Program-made: the position numbers and the translations under genes
In this document: piece after piece, positions 12,391-24,778 of the stretch
Position numbering within the stretch: position 1 is the first letter of the stretch
How the letters are laid out: each line of letters begins with the position of its first letter
Assembly: GCA_023376005.1 (NCBI GenBank)
Contig: CM042179.1
Span: 22,425,906-22,489,905 of the forward strand
DNA: 64,000 nucleotides
Reading direction: 5' to 3'
Origin: Doryteuthis pealeii
Taxonomy: Eukaryota; Mollusca; Cephalopoda; Myopsida; Loliginidae
The notes under the pieces: generated by a model
Told to the model about the DNA's origin: nothing
Databases searched by the model: none
Seen by the model: the letters and a program-made list of their open reading frames with translations, nothing else

Positions 12391-13127
12391 ACACTCACTT
12401 AAAATAAATTTGCTTAAAATATTCACCTGCTAAGATGCAAATTAATAATCCAAATTATTGTGTTTGGACTTTTAATTGTAGTTGGTTTACTTAGTAACCA
12501 ATGTGCTAAATATAGATGAAAAGATTAAGCTATACAATGTATAAATGAAACAATGTACTTAAATTCTTTTTCAGTACTCCCCAAATGTCCTTGTAAAATA
12601 GGTGCATCTATAGGCTTGCAAATATATATGTATTACACACACACACACAAAAATATGAATAAAAATCTTAATATAAAATAAATTTAAACAAAGATAGCAG
12701 GTAATTATGCATTGTATGGAATGAAATTGTAAGCAATGAAAGTTACACATATTTAACCACACAAAACAAACGTGTTCAAACAAAATCAGTTACCACTTTG
12801 GTTCAATATCGGATCAGATTTTGATAGAGAAATCTATCTTATTAATCATCTACTTATTATAGTAGTAAGTAAAATTTATAATCCAACTAAAAACTAATTT
12901 ATAAAACAAACTAAAAAATGATTACTAAATTGTTTATATGCTGTCTCAACACTCATAATAATAAGCTACATATGAACTCCAAAAATATACACACATCTTT
13001 AATCACTAGAAAATATTAGAAGTACATCTCTGTTAAGAGAATGATGAATGAAAGGTTAAGATAACTTTTAAATCCATCAAGTTACTATTTACAATCATAC
13101 GTTTACACATAACTCATATGGTTATAC
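12391..13127. other. AT-rich sequence without recognised genes
   Basis: I see nothing beyond a short CA run near 12637-12650. Confidence 0.4.
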
Positions 13128-13169
13128 TAGATGACCAAAAAAGTTCATTCAGTTTATAGAATAGAAATA

Positions 13170-13440
13170 AAAGACAATTTTTAATTTTGTAAATTTTCAA
13201 CATCAGCTTTATTGAACAATATATTTACCGTTTTTTTTTTTTTCCTCTATCTTCTGCAAATGTTTAAACAACTTCATAATTCCATCCTCCCAGAATTTTT
13301 TTTTATTTTCTAGCAAAATTGTTCTATATGCCTTTTGCAATTTCCAGGGAATCAAATTTTTTTTTTATGGAGAGAATTCTGTAAAGACCAGAATGAATAG
13401 TAATCTGAAGGTATAATATTTGTAGATAAAAAAAAAAATT
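13170..13440 (-). pseudogene. Mariner transposase C-terminal relic
   Basis: Minus-strand translation across several frames gives pieces typical of the end of a mariner transposase: a hydrophobic Y..LF-like segment, KKFDSLEIAKG, then FWEDGIMKL and, after a poly-A expansion, NGKYIVQ followed by a stop. In the family this tail follows the DD34D catalytic core, which is not present here. Frame is lost at several homopolymer runs, so no functional protein is possible. It lies next to the left terminal repeat, as expected for the 3' end of the transposase gene. Confidence 0.7.
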
Positions 13441-13506
13441 ATCTAGTGTTTATTCTGATGGAATGTTACATTATTTAACTAATTACAAATGCTTTTCATT
13501 GATTAT

Positions 13507-13730
13507 CGTCGGGTGACCTAAAGTCAGTATCAGCCAATCAGTGAGGGAGTCTATCCCCTTTACATTAGCGCTAGTCAAGGAGATTGTTTAGCGTCTGAGT
13601 GGAGTTCCACACCTACCATCAGCTCCTTACTTTACCATACAGATTCCTGTGCTACTCATACGCTGAGTAGGTAGGGCCGTATTGAACTAGAACCTTTGTG
13701 GTTTCTAGCCGAAACTGTTTTCAATGGGAT
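13507..13730 (-). mobile_element. tRNA-derived SINE-A, copy 1 (5'-truncated)
   Basis: Read on the minus strand, it ends with the family tail (gcctgatactgacttt-like block, then cccgacg). It holds the shared body cagatgctaaa/gctcctcactttacc and the end of the tRNA-like head with the B-box region. The A-box end is missing. Other copies lie at 31641, 49807, 59008, 61609 and 62995. Confidence 0.75.
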
Positions 13731-13839
13731 CAGCACCTGTAAAAATCAATCATTTGTTCTGAAATTCCCACCCTATATATAGTATATATATATATATATA
13801 TATATATAGTATCACTTTCTTTATATAGTATCCACTTTC

Positions 13840-14100
13840 AATTTCCATTTGTTTTGTTTGGTTGTTTAACGGCATATCAACCTCAGTGGTCATTTAATGC
13901 TGACAAAGAAATAAAATCATTCTTGATGGATATTCAATTTTTTATTTTTTATAACAGATTTTTCTATTTAACCCATAGATGGGACCCTATCAGGTATTAC
14001 CACTCCGGGTCAGAGTGACCTGGAGCAATGATGAAGGGGTGCTCCACATTCCCAGACCTGGAACCTCACCATCAGATAGAGTTTAACATCATTCCCAGGA
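13840..14100 (-). repeat. Interspersed repeat family X, partial copy
   Basis: A head block (ggttgtttaacggcatatca) is followed by a partial body with aacccatagatgggaccc and gggtcagagtgacctgg. Similar head blocks recur at 14104-14165 and 17077-17130. Confidence 0.55.
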
Positions 14101-14329
14101 TTGATTGATTTTAATGGTATGTCAACCAATCCAGGTTATTTTATGCCAAGCGGTAGTTGTGAGGGATGGTCAATTATTTTATGTCTTTTTTCTAAGGATT
14201 TTTATTGATTTTGACAGAAGGTTTTTGCTGTTTGTTGCTAAGTGGATTGGACATCAGTTGAAGATAAGTTTATAGGTAAAGTCTAAGTTTGTTATAAGCG
14301 ATAGTTTGGTAAAAAGTTTTTATGAACAA

Positions 14330-14795
14330 TTTTTCTATTTAACCCACAGATGGGACCCAAATAGGTACTACCAGTCTGGGTCAGAGTAGGCCTAGGAGGA
14401 ATGGTGATGAAGGGGCTCCACATTTCCCAGAGCTCCAGAACTGGAACCTCACAATCAGATAGATTTTAACATCATTCCCAGGACACTAAGACCCCAGCCA
14501 CTGCATTCCAGCACCATATATGATAAAAGGGTCGGGCTTGCCATAAGGGCAATAGGGTTGGGGAATTGATATAGGTGCTAGAGCTTGATGTGACCAGCTG
14601 ATTGATCAGAGAGGGCTTCTCTGACTGCCCGTCTAGCCTAAGCAAGGGTCTAAGTGGACTGCTCATCCACCAGGGTTCCATCCTTAAGCATCACGGGTTG
14701 CCACCCACATCCAACAGGTGGCCCCATTGGAGGGTTTTTACCCCTGCAGAGATGCAATCGGTATATTTTCTAAAGCCCCAGCTGACAGGACTTTT
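14330..14795 (-). repeat. Interspersed repeat family X, fullest copy outside the palindrome
   Basis: This copy runs from aacccacagatgggaccc to cagctgacagga and aligns along its length with 498-965 and 7080-7545. A minus-strand ORF at 14472-14681 parallels the one at 7209-7412 but lacks any recognisable domain. Confidence 0.6.
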
Positions 14796-15369
14796 CCCAT
14801 TTGTTATATAAAAAATCAAAAATATACACACAATGTATGCAATTAAAGTTTTTTATTTTTTATTTTATTGATTATCTTAATTTGTATATTTTGAGTATGT
14901 TAGCCATCTTCTGCACTGTTGATTATTTTCAATCATATCTTTATCTAATTGCAAATAAACTCAACTGGCTAGCAGAGCATGAGAATCTCTCACTCAAAAT
15001 TTCACAAACTACTTTTGACACATTTGATCATTTGCAGTACCTTCTTCATAAACTGTACATAAACCTTACTTTGAATTTAACTTAAAATCTCTTAAAAAAT
15101 GTGAAGTTATCCAAAACTAAAACAATAGTGATGCCACTTAATGACAAAAGCAGAATGAACTTTTGAGTCAACTATAATATAACAAACTTAACATCTTTTA
15201 CATATTTCATGCACAAAGAGTAAACACTTATGTTTGTAAATATTTTCCTTAACTTTAACTTTTTTCTTCTAAATTAACAAAATGGCACATGCATTCAAAC
15301 ATTATATCTGCACACACACATGCTTATTTCATTTCTTCATTATACAATATTTTAGCAGTTTGACATCAT

Positions 15370-15396
15370 CACACACACACACACACACACACACAC
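15370..15396. repeat. (CA)n microsatellite
   Basis: About 13 CA units lie just downstream (on the minus strand) of the nuclear-receptor exon. Confidence 0.95.
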
Positions 15397-15526
15397 TTGG
15401 TTTGCTTACTTTTTAAGTTATTTTCACTACTATTAAACAAAAGAAGTCCTCACAACCTAGCATTATTGCATTTTATACTCATATAAAGTCATATAGTAAC
15501 CTTTTACCTACAACTTTATAACTTAC

Positions 15527-15871
15527 CTTGAATAGTTCTCTAAAAAGGCTTTACATGCCTCACATGATGACACACCATAATGGTATCCAGATGCCACATC
15601 ACCACAAACTAAACAAATTTTCTGCTCCCGTCTGGATTCTCCTGATCAGAGATCATAGCAGTTGAGCTAAAGTCTGGTTTAACATCGTTACTGCATGGTG
15701 ATATATTATCGCCACTGTCACCCTGGTAAGAACGGTCTGATCCATAATCATCGTGACCACTGTAGTCGGAAAAACATCACGTCGAAAGTTGTCATCAAGA
15801 ACTTGGACAGCACAGCGTCTCAAGCCCAATGGGCTGTTTGGTTCACACACTTTACCAGCTCTGTCTCCATC
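15527..15871 (-). CDS. ERR (NR3B-like): Estrogen-related-receptor-like nuclear receptor, exon with first zinc finger
   Basis: Read on the minus strand, the exon opens after ATATTTAG| at 15871 and ends at 15527 before the perfect donor |GTAAGT. The first two thirds encode an acidic, Ser/Asp-rich A/B region (for example [20 protein letters not shown]). Then comes [16 protein letters not shown], with CEACKAF close behind: the first zinc finger of a nuclear receptor DNA-binding domain. Its four zinc-binding cysteines fit, and its P-box is EACKA, characteristic of ERRs (ER has EGCKA). In the family this ligand-independent transcription factor binds TCAAGGTCA sites. The intron after the first finger matches the usual nuclear-receptor position. 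The frame slips near 15770-15774, near 15627-15640 and near 15536-15545, a deficit of about four bases in all. These could be sequence errors or pseudogene decay. The second finger and ligand-binding domain were not found in the window. Confidence 0.8.
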
Positions 15872-16128
15872 CTAAATATTTATTGGTAGATAAAGAAGAA
15901 ATGACATTTATTGGTAGATAAAGAAGAAATGACATTATTGGTAGATAAAGAGAGAAATGACATTTATTGGTAGATAAAGAAAAAATGACATTTATTGGTA
16001 GATAAAGAAAAAATTATATTTATTGGTAGATAAAGAAAAAATTATATTTATTGGTAGATAAAGAAAAAATTATATTTATTGGTAGATAAAGAAAAAATTA
16101 TATTTATTGGTAGATAAAGAAAAAAATA
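15872..16128. repeat. Minisatellite, about 28-bp unit, nine copies
   Basis: The unit ttggtagataaagaagaaat plus a short variable tail recurs about nine times. The array abuts the nuclear-receptor exon, so its last unit supplies the pyrimidine-rich sequence before the exon's 3' splice site on the minus strand. Confidence 0.9.
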
Positions 16129-17833
16129 TATAATGCATAATGTGTTTCTATGTGTATAATGTGTGTATACATTAAAAAAATTTTTCCTGATAAATACAAA
16201 ATTAAAAAATTTTTTGTATAAAACACTCAACATTTATGAAAAACAAAGCCCATTTATAGACAGTGAGGTTTAATATTGTCAATCAGGAAAAACTTTACAT
16301 AAAAAAGTCCATTTAAAAGAAAACATTTGGTTCTATTCTAACAGTAAAGCTATAACAAAGTAAATTTATATATATCTTAAGCACTCTTAACTTCTCACTC
16401 CCTACTATATTAAATCATAATTTACCCTTTAGAGAAATTATATTAATAGTATACTAAAAATTCTAGTGGAAAACATTAGGGGGAAAAAAAAGAAGCATTT
16501 CTTATTTATAATATTTATGCTTCTAGAAAAAAAAAAAAAGAAGATTTATGAAACTAAATCACTACATTTTGCAAAATTTCAATTTTTAAAGTCAGATGCC
16601 CTTTCATACATAAAAATTATGAGGTTTCTTTTTTTATTTTAATTGAGTTTTTTCTTTTCTTTTTTTTTGCATACAAATCCATCCTAAGTCATTAAAATGG
16701 AATAATAATATTTGACATATTACACTGCATCATTTAACATTGCTGAGCTAAAGTTTTAAATATTTAAAAAATATATTCAAATAATTTTAAGAAATAAAAT
16801 AAATGCAATAATTGTACAGTTATGTTTATATGTATTATTAGATTAGAATAACAGAAATACCAAAATGAATGATAATTAATAAAAACATTGAAGTTAGGAT
16901 ACAAATTTTTGATGCAATCTTACACAAATTTCCCTCTTTTTATTTTCTTAATAGGTCAAAAACAAAATATCAAAAACAATAAAAACACCAGCTGATTTAT
17001 AGTTGTGCCAAATTTTTATAAGTTTGAAATAATTCCCAAATTATTTACAAAATATCCTGCAGCATTTCCTGTTTTGGTTTCTTTGTTTTAATGACATATC
17101 AACCTTCATGGGTTATTTAATGCCAAAGTCATTCTTGTAAAAAAATAATAATAGTGGTATTATTTAACTCATAGCTCGGAAGTGAATGTAATATTGTGAC
17201 TGGAGTTTGAACTTGCTTACTATGATGTTGCATTCCAGCACATTGGCTACCAAGACCCACTCACAGCATATATATATACATAACAACACACACATACATG
17301 AATACATACACACGTATACATACATATACAAATACACACACACACACACATATATACATTATATTAAAAAAAATTGAAATTTTAATTTGAGAAAAAAAAA
17401 AAAAATCCGAGAATTTAAAAAAATCCAAAAAACATTAATATCATTTTGTAAAATTTCTAAGAAAGGGAACGTTTGACCTAATTTAAAGATGTTGAAAAGC
17501 TATGGGCTGGCTGCTTATGAAACTGAACATACAAATATGTTTCACACTCTCCAATCTCTTTTCCTCACTGAGAATAACATATATAACAAGGAGATAATCA
17601 AGATATATATAGAGGGGTGGAAAATGACAAGCAGAATGTGAGTTAGAGAGGGGGTCAATTTTTGTCTTAATTGCAAATTACGACTAATTAGAACCAATTA
17701 AAATGAATTTTTTTTTTCGAACATGACTTAATCCTAAAACCAAGGAATATTTTAGAATTAATTTGTGTCATTAAACTAAATAGAAAAAAGGCCTCTAGCA
17801 AACAATCATTGATTCATTCAGCTTTAGTATGAT

Positions 17834-17837
<4 letters not shown>
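16129..17837. other. AT-rich sequence, presumed intron
   Basis: No exon is recognised. A fragment of the repeat X head lies at 17077-17130 (atgacatatcaaccttcatg) and short CA/TA runs at 17270-17350. Confidence 0.4.
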
Positions 17838-17889
<52 letters not shown>

Positions 17890-17977
17890 ACACACACACA
17901 TATACATGCATATATAATATGTTCCCCACCTCTGGTAAATTGAAATTTCTGGTGTATACACACACACACACAGAAAT

Positions 17978-18009
<32 letters not shown>

Positions 18010-18081
18010 TGATATATTATACACACACACACACACAGATATATAACACACACACACACACAGATATATACACACACCACA

Positions 18082-18112
<31 letters not shown>

Positions 18113-20500
18113 TGTATTATACACACACAGATATATTATACACACACACACACACACACACAGATATATTATACACACACACACACACACAGATATATTA
18201 TACACACACACACACAGATATATTATACACACACACACACACAGCATATATTATACACACACACACACACACACATATATTTACATACCACACACACACA
18301 CATATTATACATTACACACACACACATATTATACATACACACACAACACACATATTATAACATACACACACACACACATACACACACACACACATATATA
18401 TAATACACACAACACACACATATATATTATACATACACACACACACACCACACATATACATACACACACACACACACACACACACACTGATATATTATAC
18501 ATACACACACACACACTGATATATTATCATACACACACACACACACACACACGATATATTAACATACAACACATATATTATACATACACACACACACACA
18601 TACATATATTATACACACACATACTGATATATTATACATACACACACACACACACATACTGATATATTATACATACACACACACAACACATAATATATAA
18701 TATACATACACACACACACATACATACTGATATATTATACATACACACACACACACACACAATACATACTGATATATATATACATACACACACACACACA
18801 TACACACTGTAATTATACATACACACACACACACACGATATATTAACATACACACACACACACACTGATATATTATACATACACACACACACACACACAT
18901 AATATTTTATACATACACACACACACACCACACAACACACACACACACACAGATATATTATACATAACACACACACACACTGATATATTATACATACCAC
19001 ACACACCACACTGATATATTATACATACACACACACACACACACATACTGATATATTATACATACACACACACACACACACTGATATATTATACATACAC
19101 ACACACACACACACTGACATATATTATACATACACACACACACCACACTGATATATTATACATAACACACACCACACATACATACTGATATATTATACAT
19201 ACACACCACACACATACTACTGATATATTATACATTACACCACACCACACATACATACTGATATTATTATACACACCACACCACATGACACATACATACT
19301 GATATATTATACAACAACAACAACATTATTACTGATACCCATACATACACACAACACCCACATACATAAACTGATATATGCTATACTACACAACACACAC
19401 CATACATTACTTCGATATATTATACATAATACACACACACACATACATAACTGACTTATATTATACATACACCACACACACGATACATACTGATATATTA
19501 TATACATACAACACACACACACACATACATCTGACTATATTATACATAACACATCACACACATATACATACTAGATATCATTATCCACTACACACACACC
19601 AAACACAACATACTGATATAGTATACTATCATACACACACCTCACACACACTACATACCTGATATATTTATACTCATACACATACTCATTTCATAGATGC
19701 ATATATTATACATACACACACATTACATACTGATCATACATTACATACACACACATAACATACTGATATATAAACATGAGACGGTATCAACATCTTACAC
19801 ACACATTACTACTGATATATTATACATACACACACATACATACTATTACTTATTACCAATACACACCACACCTACATCATTACATACTGATATATAATAT
19901 ACATACACACCACACACATGACATACTGAATCTATGATTATACATATACACACACACACACACTACATTACTGATAATATTATACAACACACACCACACA
20001 ACATACATACTCGATGCCCACAACTTGATCTATCCATACATACACACACAGCCAACACAACACACACTTACCTGCATATATTACATTACCATCACACCTG
20101 ACACACACACACACACATTGACTATCTGCCTATACAATATACATACATCTCCATAGTATACACTCACCACACACACACACACACGATATATAACCATACA
20201 CACCGACCACACCACACACATACTGCATTATTACACTACAATCAGTCACGCCACACAACACACATTCACCAGTTACTATTATTACTACACACACACCACA
20301 ACATGATGTAGCCGGTACTAGCAACACACACATATATATATATATACATATCACACTATTAATAACACACACTAGACACACACTAATATCACTACCATCT
20401 ATATCACACACAGAGACACACACCTATCTACTAAACACCATACCACAGAGACTAAACAATACACAACCATGTACACCACACCCAATTATATACACTGCTG
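17838..20500. repeat. CA/TA compound satellite, 2.6 kb
   Basis: A pure (TA)n tract at 17838-17885 leads into a long array of (CA)n blocks separated by gatatattatacata spacers. The first part is regular. From about 19100 onward, single-base indels and substitutions accumulate until the pattern is barely visible near 20400. Long ORFs of HTHTHT- or CVCVCV-type on both strands are products of the repeat and not genes. Confidence 0.95.
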
Positions 20501-20847
20501 CATATATTTAGAATATCATCCCATGGTTAGTGTTTATTATTTCACTACTCATGTTGACGCTATGCTAAATAACCCTTTCCTCACCCTCTCCAGTTACTGG
20601 TATAAATATGTTTAAATTTGCACTTAGAACGACCTTCGGTTTTACCCTTGAAAATCAATCCTTGTGAGATGTGACATGTCCATATATTTTATAGATAATA
20701 TGGATATATTTATAGTAAATAGAGCTCAATATAATATATTGAGTTAAGGTAGTGTGGACATGGAGTCAATGGTGCCCTAGTTACTGACAGTTTCTTGCCT
20801 ATGCGATCTTCGGACCAAGTGATTCCATGTCCATGGTATCTTAACTA

Positions 20848-20887
<40 letters not shown>

Positions 20888-22811
20888 AAAGTATCCAATT
20901 GGCTGGTATGTAGGGGATAATTCTATTTGGGATCATCAATATCTCCTGTACATCGACAATATATGCTCATGTTGATGCAAAGATTTATACAGGGATTTTT
21001 ACAAATCCCTAAGAGAGCTCAATGTATAATAACTAATAAATTAATTATATACAGAGCAATATTTTATATAATTTTATAATCTATGAAAACAAAGAATAAT
21101 TCATATTTTTATTCTTTACCAAATAAATTTTTTAAAAATCAATTATCAGTTCTTCTTAGAGTTTTGACTGTATTATATTTTTGTATAAATAAGAGAGACA
21201 GAGAAATTGTATGACACAGAAATCCAAGAATTTGTTGAATTATCCAAATGTTTCTATTTTGAAGATGAATGAGGCAAGAGGAAAAAGGATATTTTAGTGG
21301 ATAGAAGTAAAAATGCTTAACTGGAACATAAAATCTAATAGAATATAAAAGAAACTTCTAGGATATACAACAACAACAACAAAAATTCTCCAAAATAAAA
21401 AAGGTCATATATGAGTAATACATTTGCTTTTGTTCACAGCATTAGCACTAGGGATGGGATATACATACAAATGTGTCTAATACAATAAACAGAAACTTCT
21501 TGTTGTTCTGACATTAACTTCTGCTTGGATCAAAGTGTAATATCTGCATATGGTGCAAATTTAACTAAATTACAAATAAAATTAAAACTAAAAATAATCC
21601 TCTATATATCTATACATCATTTTTCTTATTTTGTATTTATCTATTTTAGGAAGTATTAATATATTTCAAAATGATAATCATTTTGATCAAAAAGTAGGAA
21701 CTAAAGCTTTAAAATATTCTAATTTTAAGATTTAAAGTTTAAATGAAGACATATATGCACAGTTTAGTAATATATATATAATAAAACAATGTCAAAACAT
21801 CTAGAGTGCCAATTGTTGGTATTTTGTTGAATAGTCTCAATACATTTTAAGCAGCAGTTTTTATTGTAAAACATAGGATTGTGCAAGTAGATTATTTGCT
21901 ATACTAAACAGACACAGCTTCATACAACTTTGTTTCCTAAAGTGAAAATTCATGTTAAAAAAAAAAGAAGAAAAAAAAAAAAAAGGAGAGAGAGGAGGAT
22001 GTGAATGATATTAAAATAAATTTGACAGTACAACTTCACACTCTATAAAAAAGAAGAGTTTCAGAAATGCTTCAACCAATGGAAAACCCACTGGAATAAG
22101 TGTACTGAATATCAAGGGGACTATTTTGAAGAAAATTAATGTTTCATTTATTATTCATTTCTTTCTTAGTAAATACAGCTTCAGTCTTTTCCAATACACC
22201 TTGTATGTATATAATGTATAAATATACAAGTATATTATAAAGTATATCTGTTGAAAATTTGAGTACACATGTAAAGTATATTCATATATTTCTTTACACT
22301 AAATCATAGAAATTGTCATGGATATAAATTTGAGTATATAATAAAGTTATTTATACATATGAACATAGAGAAATAAAAAGTGTAACATATGTTAGTAACA
22401 GTCTATGCATGACACAAGTACAAGGGGGGGGGGGTGATACACATCCCACAATAAATTTATAATCATCATAATGAAACATCTGTTTCACAAGATCACCCAA
22501 TCATGGCACAAATTTAAGAATCAACTCTATTCAAATGATAATCATGATAATAATAATGAAACATCTGTTAAAAAGTTGGGGATTTTTGTAGAAAAACTAA
22601 TAAAAGGAAAATAGAATTAATGAAGTAAAGAATAATGAATGAATAAAAGATATAAATTTGATAAAAAGAACCCATTCAATTCTGTATTTAGATCCTTAAA
22701 GCACAAACACAAAAATATATCATCATTAATATGGGCATATTTGAATATATAGAAATACATTATATATAATCCCTAAAGACTACTAATTAAGGTAAACATG
22801 TTACCCCAAAA

Positions 22812-22852
<41 letters not shown>

Positions 22853-24440
22853 TCATCATACAAAGTAATTACAAACATTTAAAAAATTAACACTACAGAA
22901 AAGAAATAAGACTTCCAATGTTAAAACGTGATTTTTTAAAAACATTTTTAGTAAATAAAAATATTGTTAGGCTAAGTTATATTTAAAGGTATTTTATCAA
23001 GTAGTCAATTTTCATAATACCAAGATAGTTTACAATATCATTAACATGTAAGTTTTCAGCTAATCTTTTGAAGTTTGATGCCAAATTATTAAATAATTTT
23101 AACTGGTTTTTATAATTTTGCAGATTAAAGTGGAATAATTAAAGTTAATATAAAAATGTTTTCTGATAGAAAGTTGAAGCTATTTTTTAAATATAAATAA
23201 ACAAATAGTCTCATTTTAACATTCATTCCCAAAATGAATTTAGTGAAATAGTAACATTATTTATGGTAAATTATTATGTATTCTAACTATTCAAAATATG
23301 AATCTTACTATAATGTATGAATATAAAAAAATAAATAAAAATAAAGCTTTAATTATGAAAAAATAAATAAAAATAAACAATTGTTTTGTTAATATATATA
23401 GACTATACAGGACAATTCAAATTATTCTAGAGTCCTTAAAGAACTAATATTTTCAACATTACCCCCCCCCCCTCGAATCATAGAAAAATATCTCCTTTGA
23501 GTTATAAGGTAGGCTATAATGATAAAATTATTAGAACATTAATTACGAGTTGTTCTGTTTGATGTTTATTGTTGTTAATGTTAGTTAACTACATTCACAC
23601 TTAAAATAAAAACCGGCTGTAAATGGTTGAGCCTCAATTGAACTTGCGAGTATAGTAGTAATTGATGAAAAAACTGAACTCCAAGCAGCTTTTTATGCGG
23701 TACTTAGTATGATACACAGTAGTAAGTCAATTTCTTAACACTGTTCTAAGGGATTTAATCTCTCAAATATTTTATTCATAAAATTGGTGTAAAAATTACT
23801 ATTACCAACTTTTCTTCAGGTATTCACACAGATATAAAAATGTTAACTTTATTCAATGATTCGAATAAAAACAGATCTTTAAAATGTAAACAAGTTTGAA
23901 TAAACCCATTTGATTAATAATGTCTAAATATTAATTTTTTTTCTCTCCAGTTAACTGTAATACAGTATGATGTATTTTTTAAGAACTATACTGTAATACA
24001 GTAATGTATTTTAAGAATTTTTAATTCGTTTTTAAAATGAAAAGCAGACGAAAAATTGGGCATACCTACAGTTACTGTATTTATGCAGCATCCCTAGATT
24101 TACTGAATGTGCACTTGTCTACCTTCATTACCCATATCGTCTAGACACCAATACACACAATATAAATGTACACATCATTTGCATATACTTATGTACATTC
24201 ATTTCAGCTATATAATCATTATGAACGCAGATATCATACACACATGCGGTGTATGTGAAACATGGTTTTTACACCCATATTCTTCCTGATGCGGTGTAAA
24301 AATTTCACCATTGAAGTGTATAATCGCACGAAATTCTACCTTTATGTACACAATACACATATGAATGAATAAATACAGCCTATTTTAATTTACTATGATA
24401 CCTATGTATATGAATCGCAAGTAAATATGTTACACGCTAC
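20501..24440. other. AT-rich sequence with scattered microsatellites
   Basis: (TA)n tracts lie at about 20850-20883 and 22815-22846, a G-run at 22424-22434 and a C-run near 23462-23471. A short hairpin-forming region at 20690-20840 contains ctcaatataatatattgag. The palindrome tactgtaatacagta occurs twice in a tandem pair at 23950-24005. No exon was recognised. Confidence 0.4.
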
Positions 24441-24449
24441 TTAGCTACG

Positions 24450-24690
24450 TAGATCAAGGCATGGCTATATTAAGAACGCATGCACTTAGCAAACGCAAGC
24501 AGTAGAAATGGCAACCCACACCCACCGATTTGTCGATTTGGAGGCAGCGATTGGTAGGGTCAGAGCCAATCCCTCCGATTTTAAACCAATCAGAAACGAT
24601 TGAATATGCGGCCTTGACCTTCTCATATCATTCTAAAAATTCTTCTTTCCTTCGTTGGAAGGAAACATAGAAAGACGCCTTCGTTAAATT
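24450..24690. promoter_or_regulatory. CCAAT-box cluster, promoter candidate
   Basis: This 240-bp island of higher GC and sequence complexity sits among AT-rich DNA. It holds ATTGG at 24550-24554, CCAAT at 24566-24570 and CCAATCAG at 24586-24593, the pattern bound by NF-Y, all within 45 bp. No TATA box or initiator is obvious and no linked exon is recognised. It lies 8.6 kb upstream of the ERR-like exon in that gene's direction. Confidence 0.35.
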
Positions 24691-24707
24691 TGTACTACCT
24701 TTATCGT

Positions 24708-24719
24708 GTGTGTGTGTGT

Positions 24720-24778
<59 letters not shown>
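24708..24778. repeat. (GT)n(TA)n(CA)n compound microsatellite
   Basis: A GT run, about 21 TA units and a CA run lie in tandem. Confidence 0.95.

Larger units (their letters stand above)
13128..15174 (-). mobile_element. Decayed mariner element with nested insertions
   Basis: The left terminus (gaccaaaaaagttcattcag, 13133-13152) is mirrored at the right end, where tgaacttttgagtcaacta at about 15156-15174 reads in reverse as gactcaaaagttcattctg. Both ends are flanked by TA. Read on the minus strand, the low-coordinate end carries the transposase C-terminus. A mariner is normally about 1.3 kb; the extra length is explained by the SINE at 13507-13730 and repeat X copies at 13840-14795. The pairing of these two termini is inference; the transposase end is more secure. 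Confidence 0.5.

Noticed and set aside
15653..15850. 65-codon minus-strand ORF beginning [12 protein letters not shown]
   Set aside because: Its first part is the true reading frame of the ERR-like exon, but after a frame slip it follows the wrong frame; the exon, not this ORF, is the gene.
15872..16128. CRISPR-like array
   Set aside because: Units are contiguous with no spacers and vary by small indels; this is a minisatellite in a eukaryotic genome.
17829..18662. 277-codon plus-strand ORF rich in HTHTHT
   Set aside because: Pure product of a CA/TA satellite; open on both strands and in several frames, with no protein-like composition.
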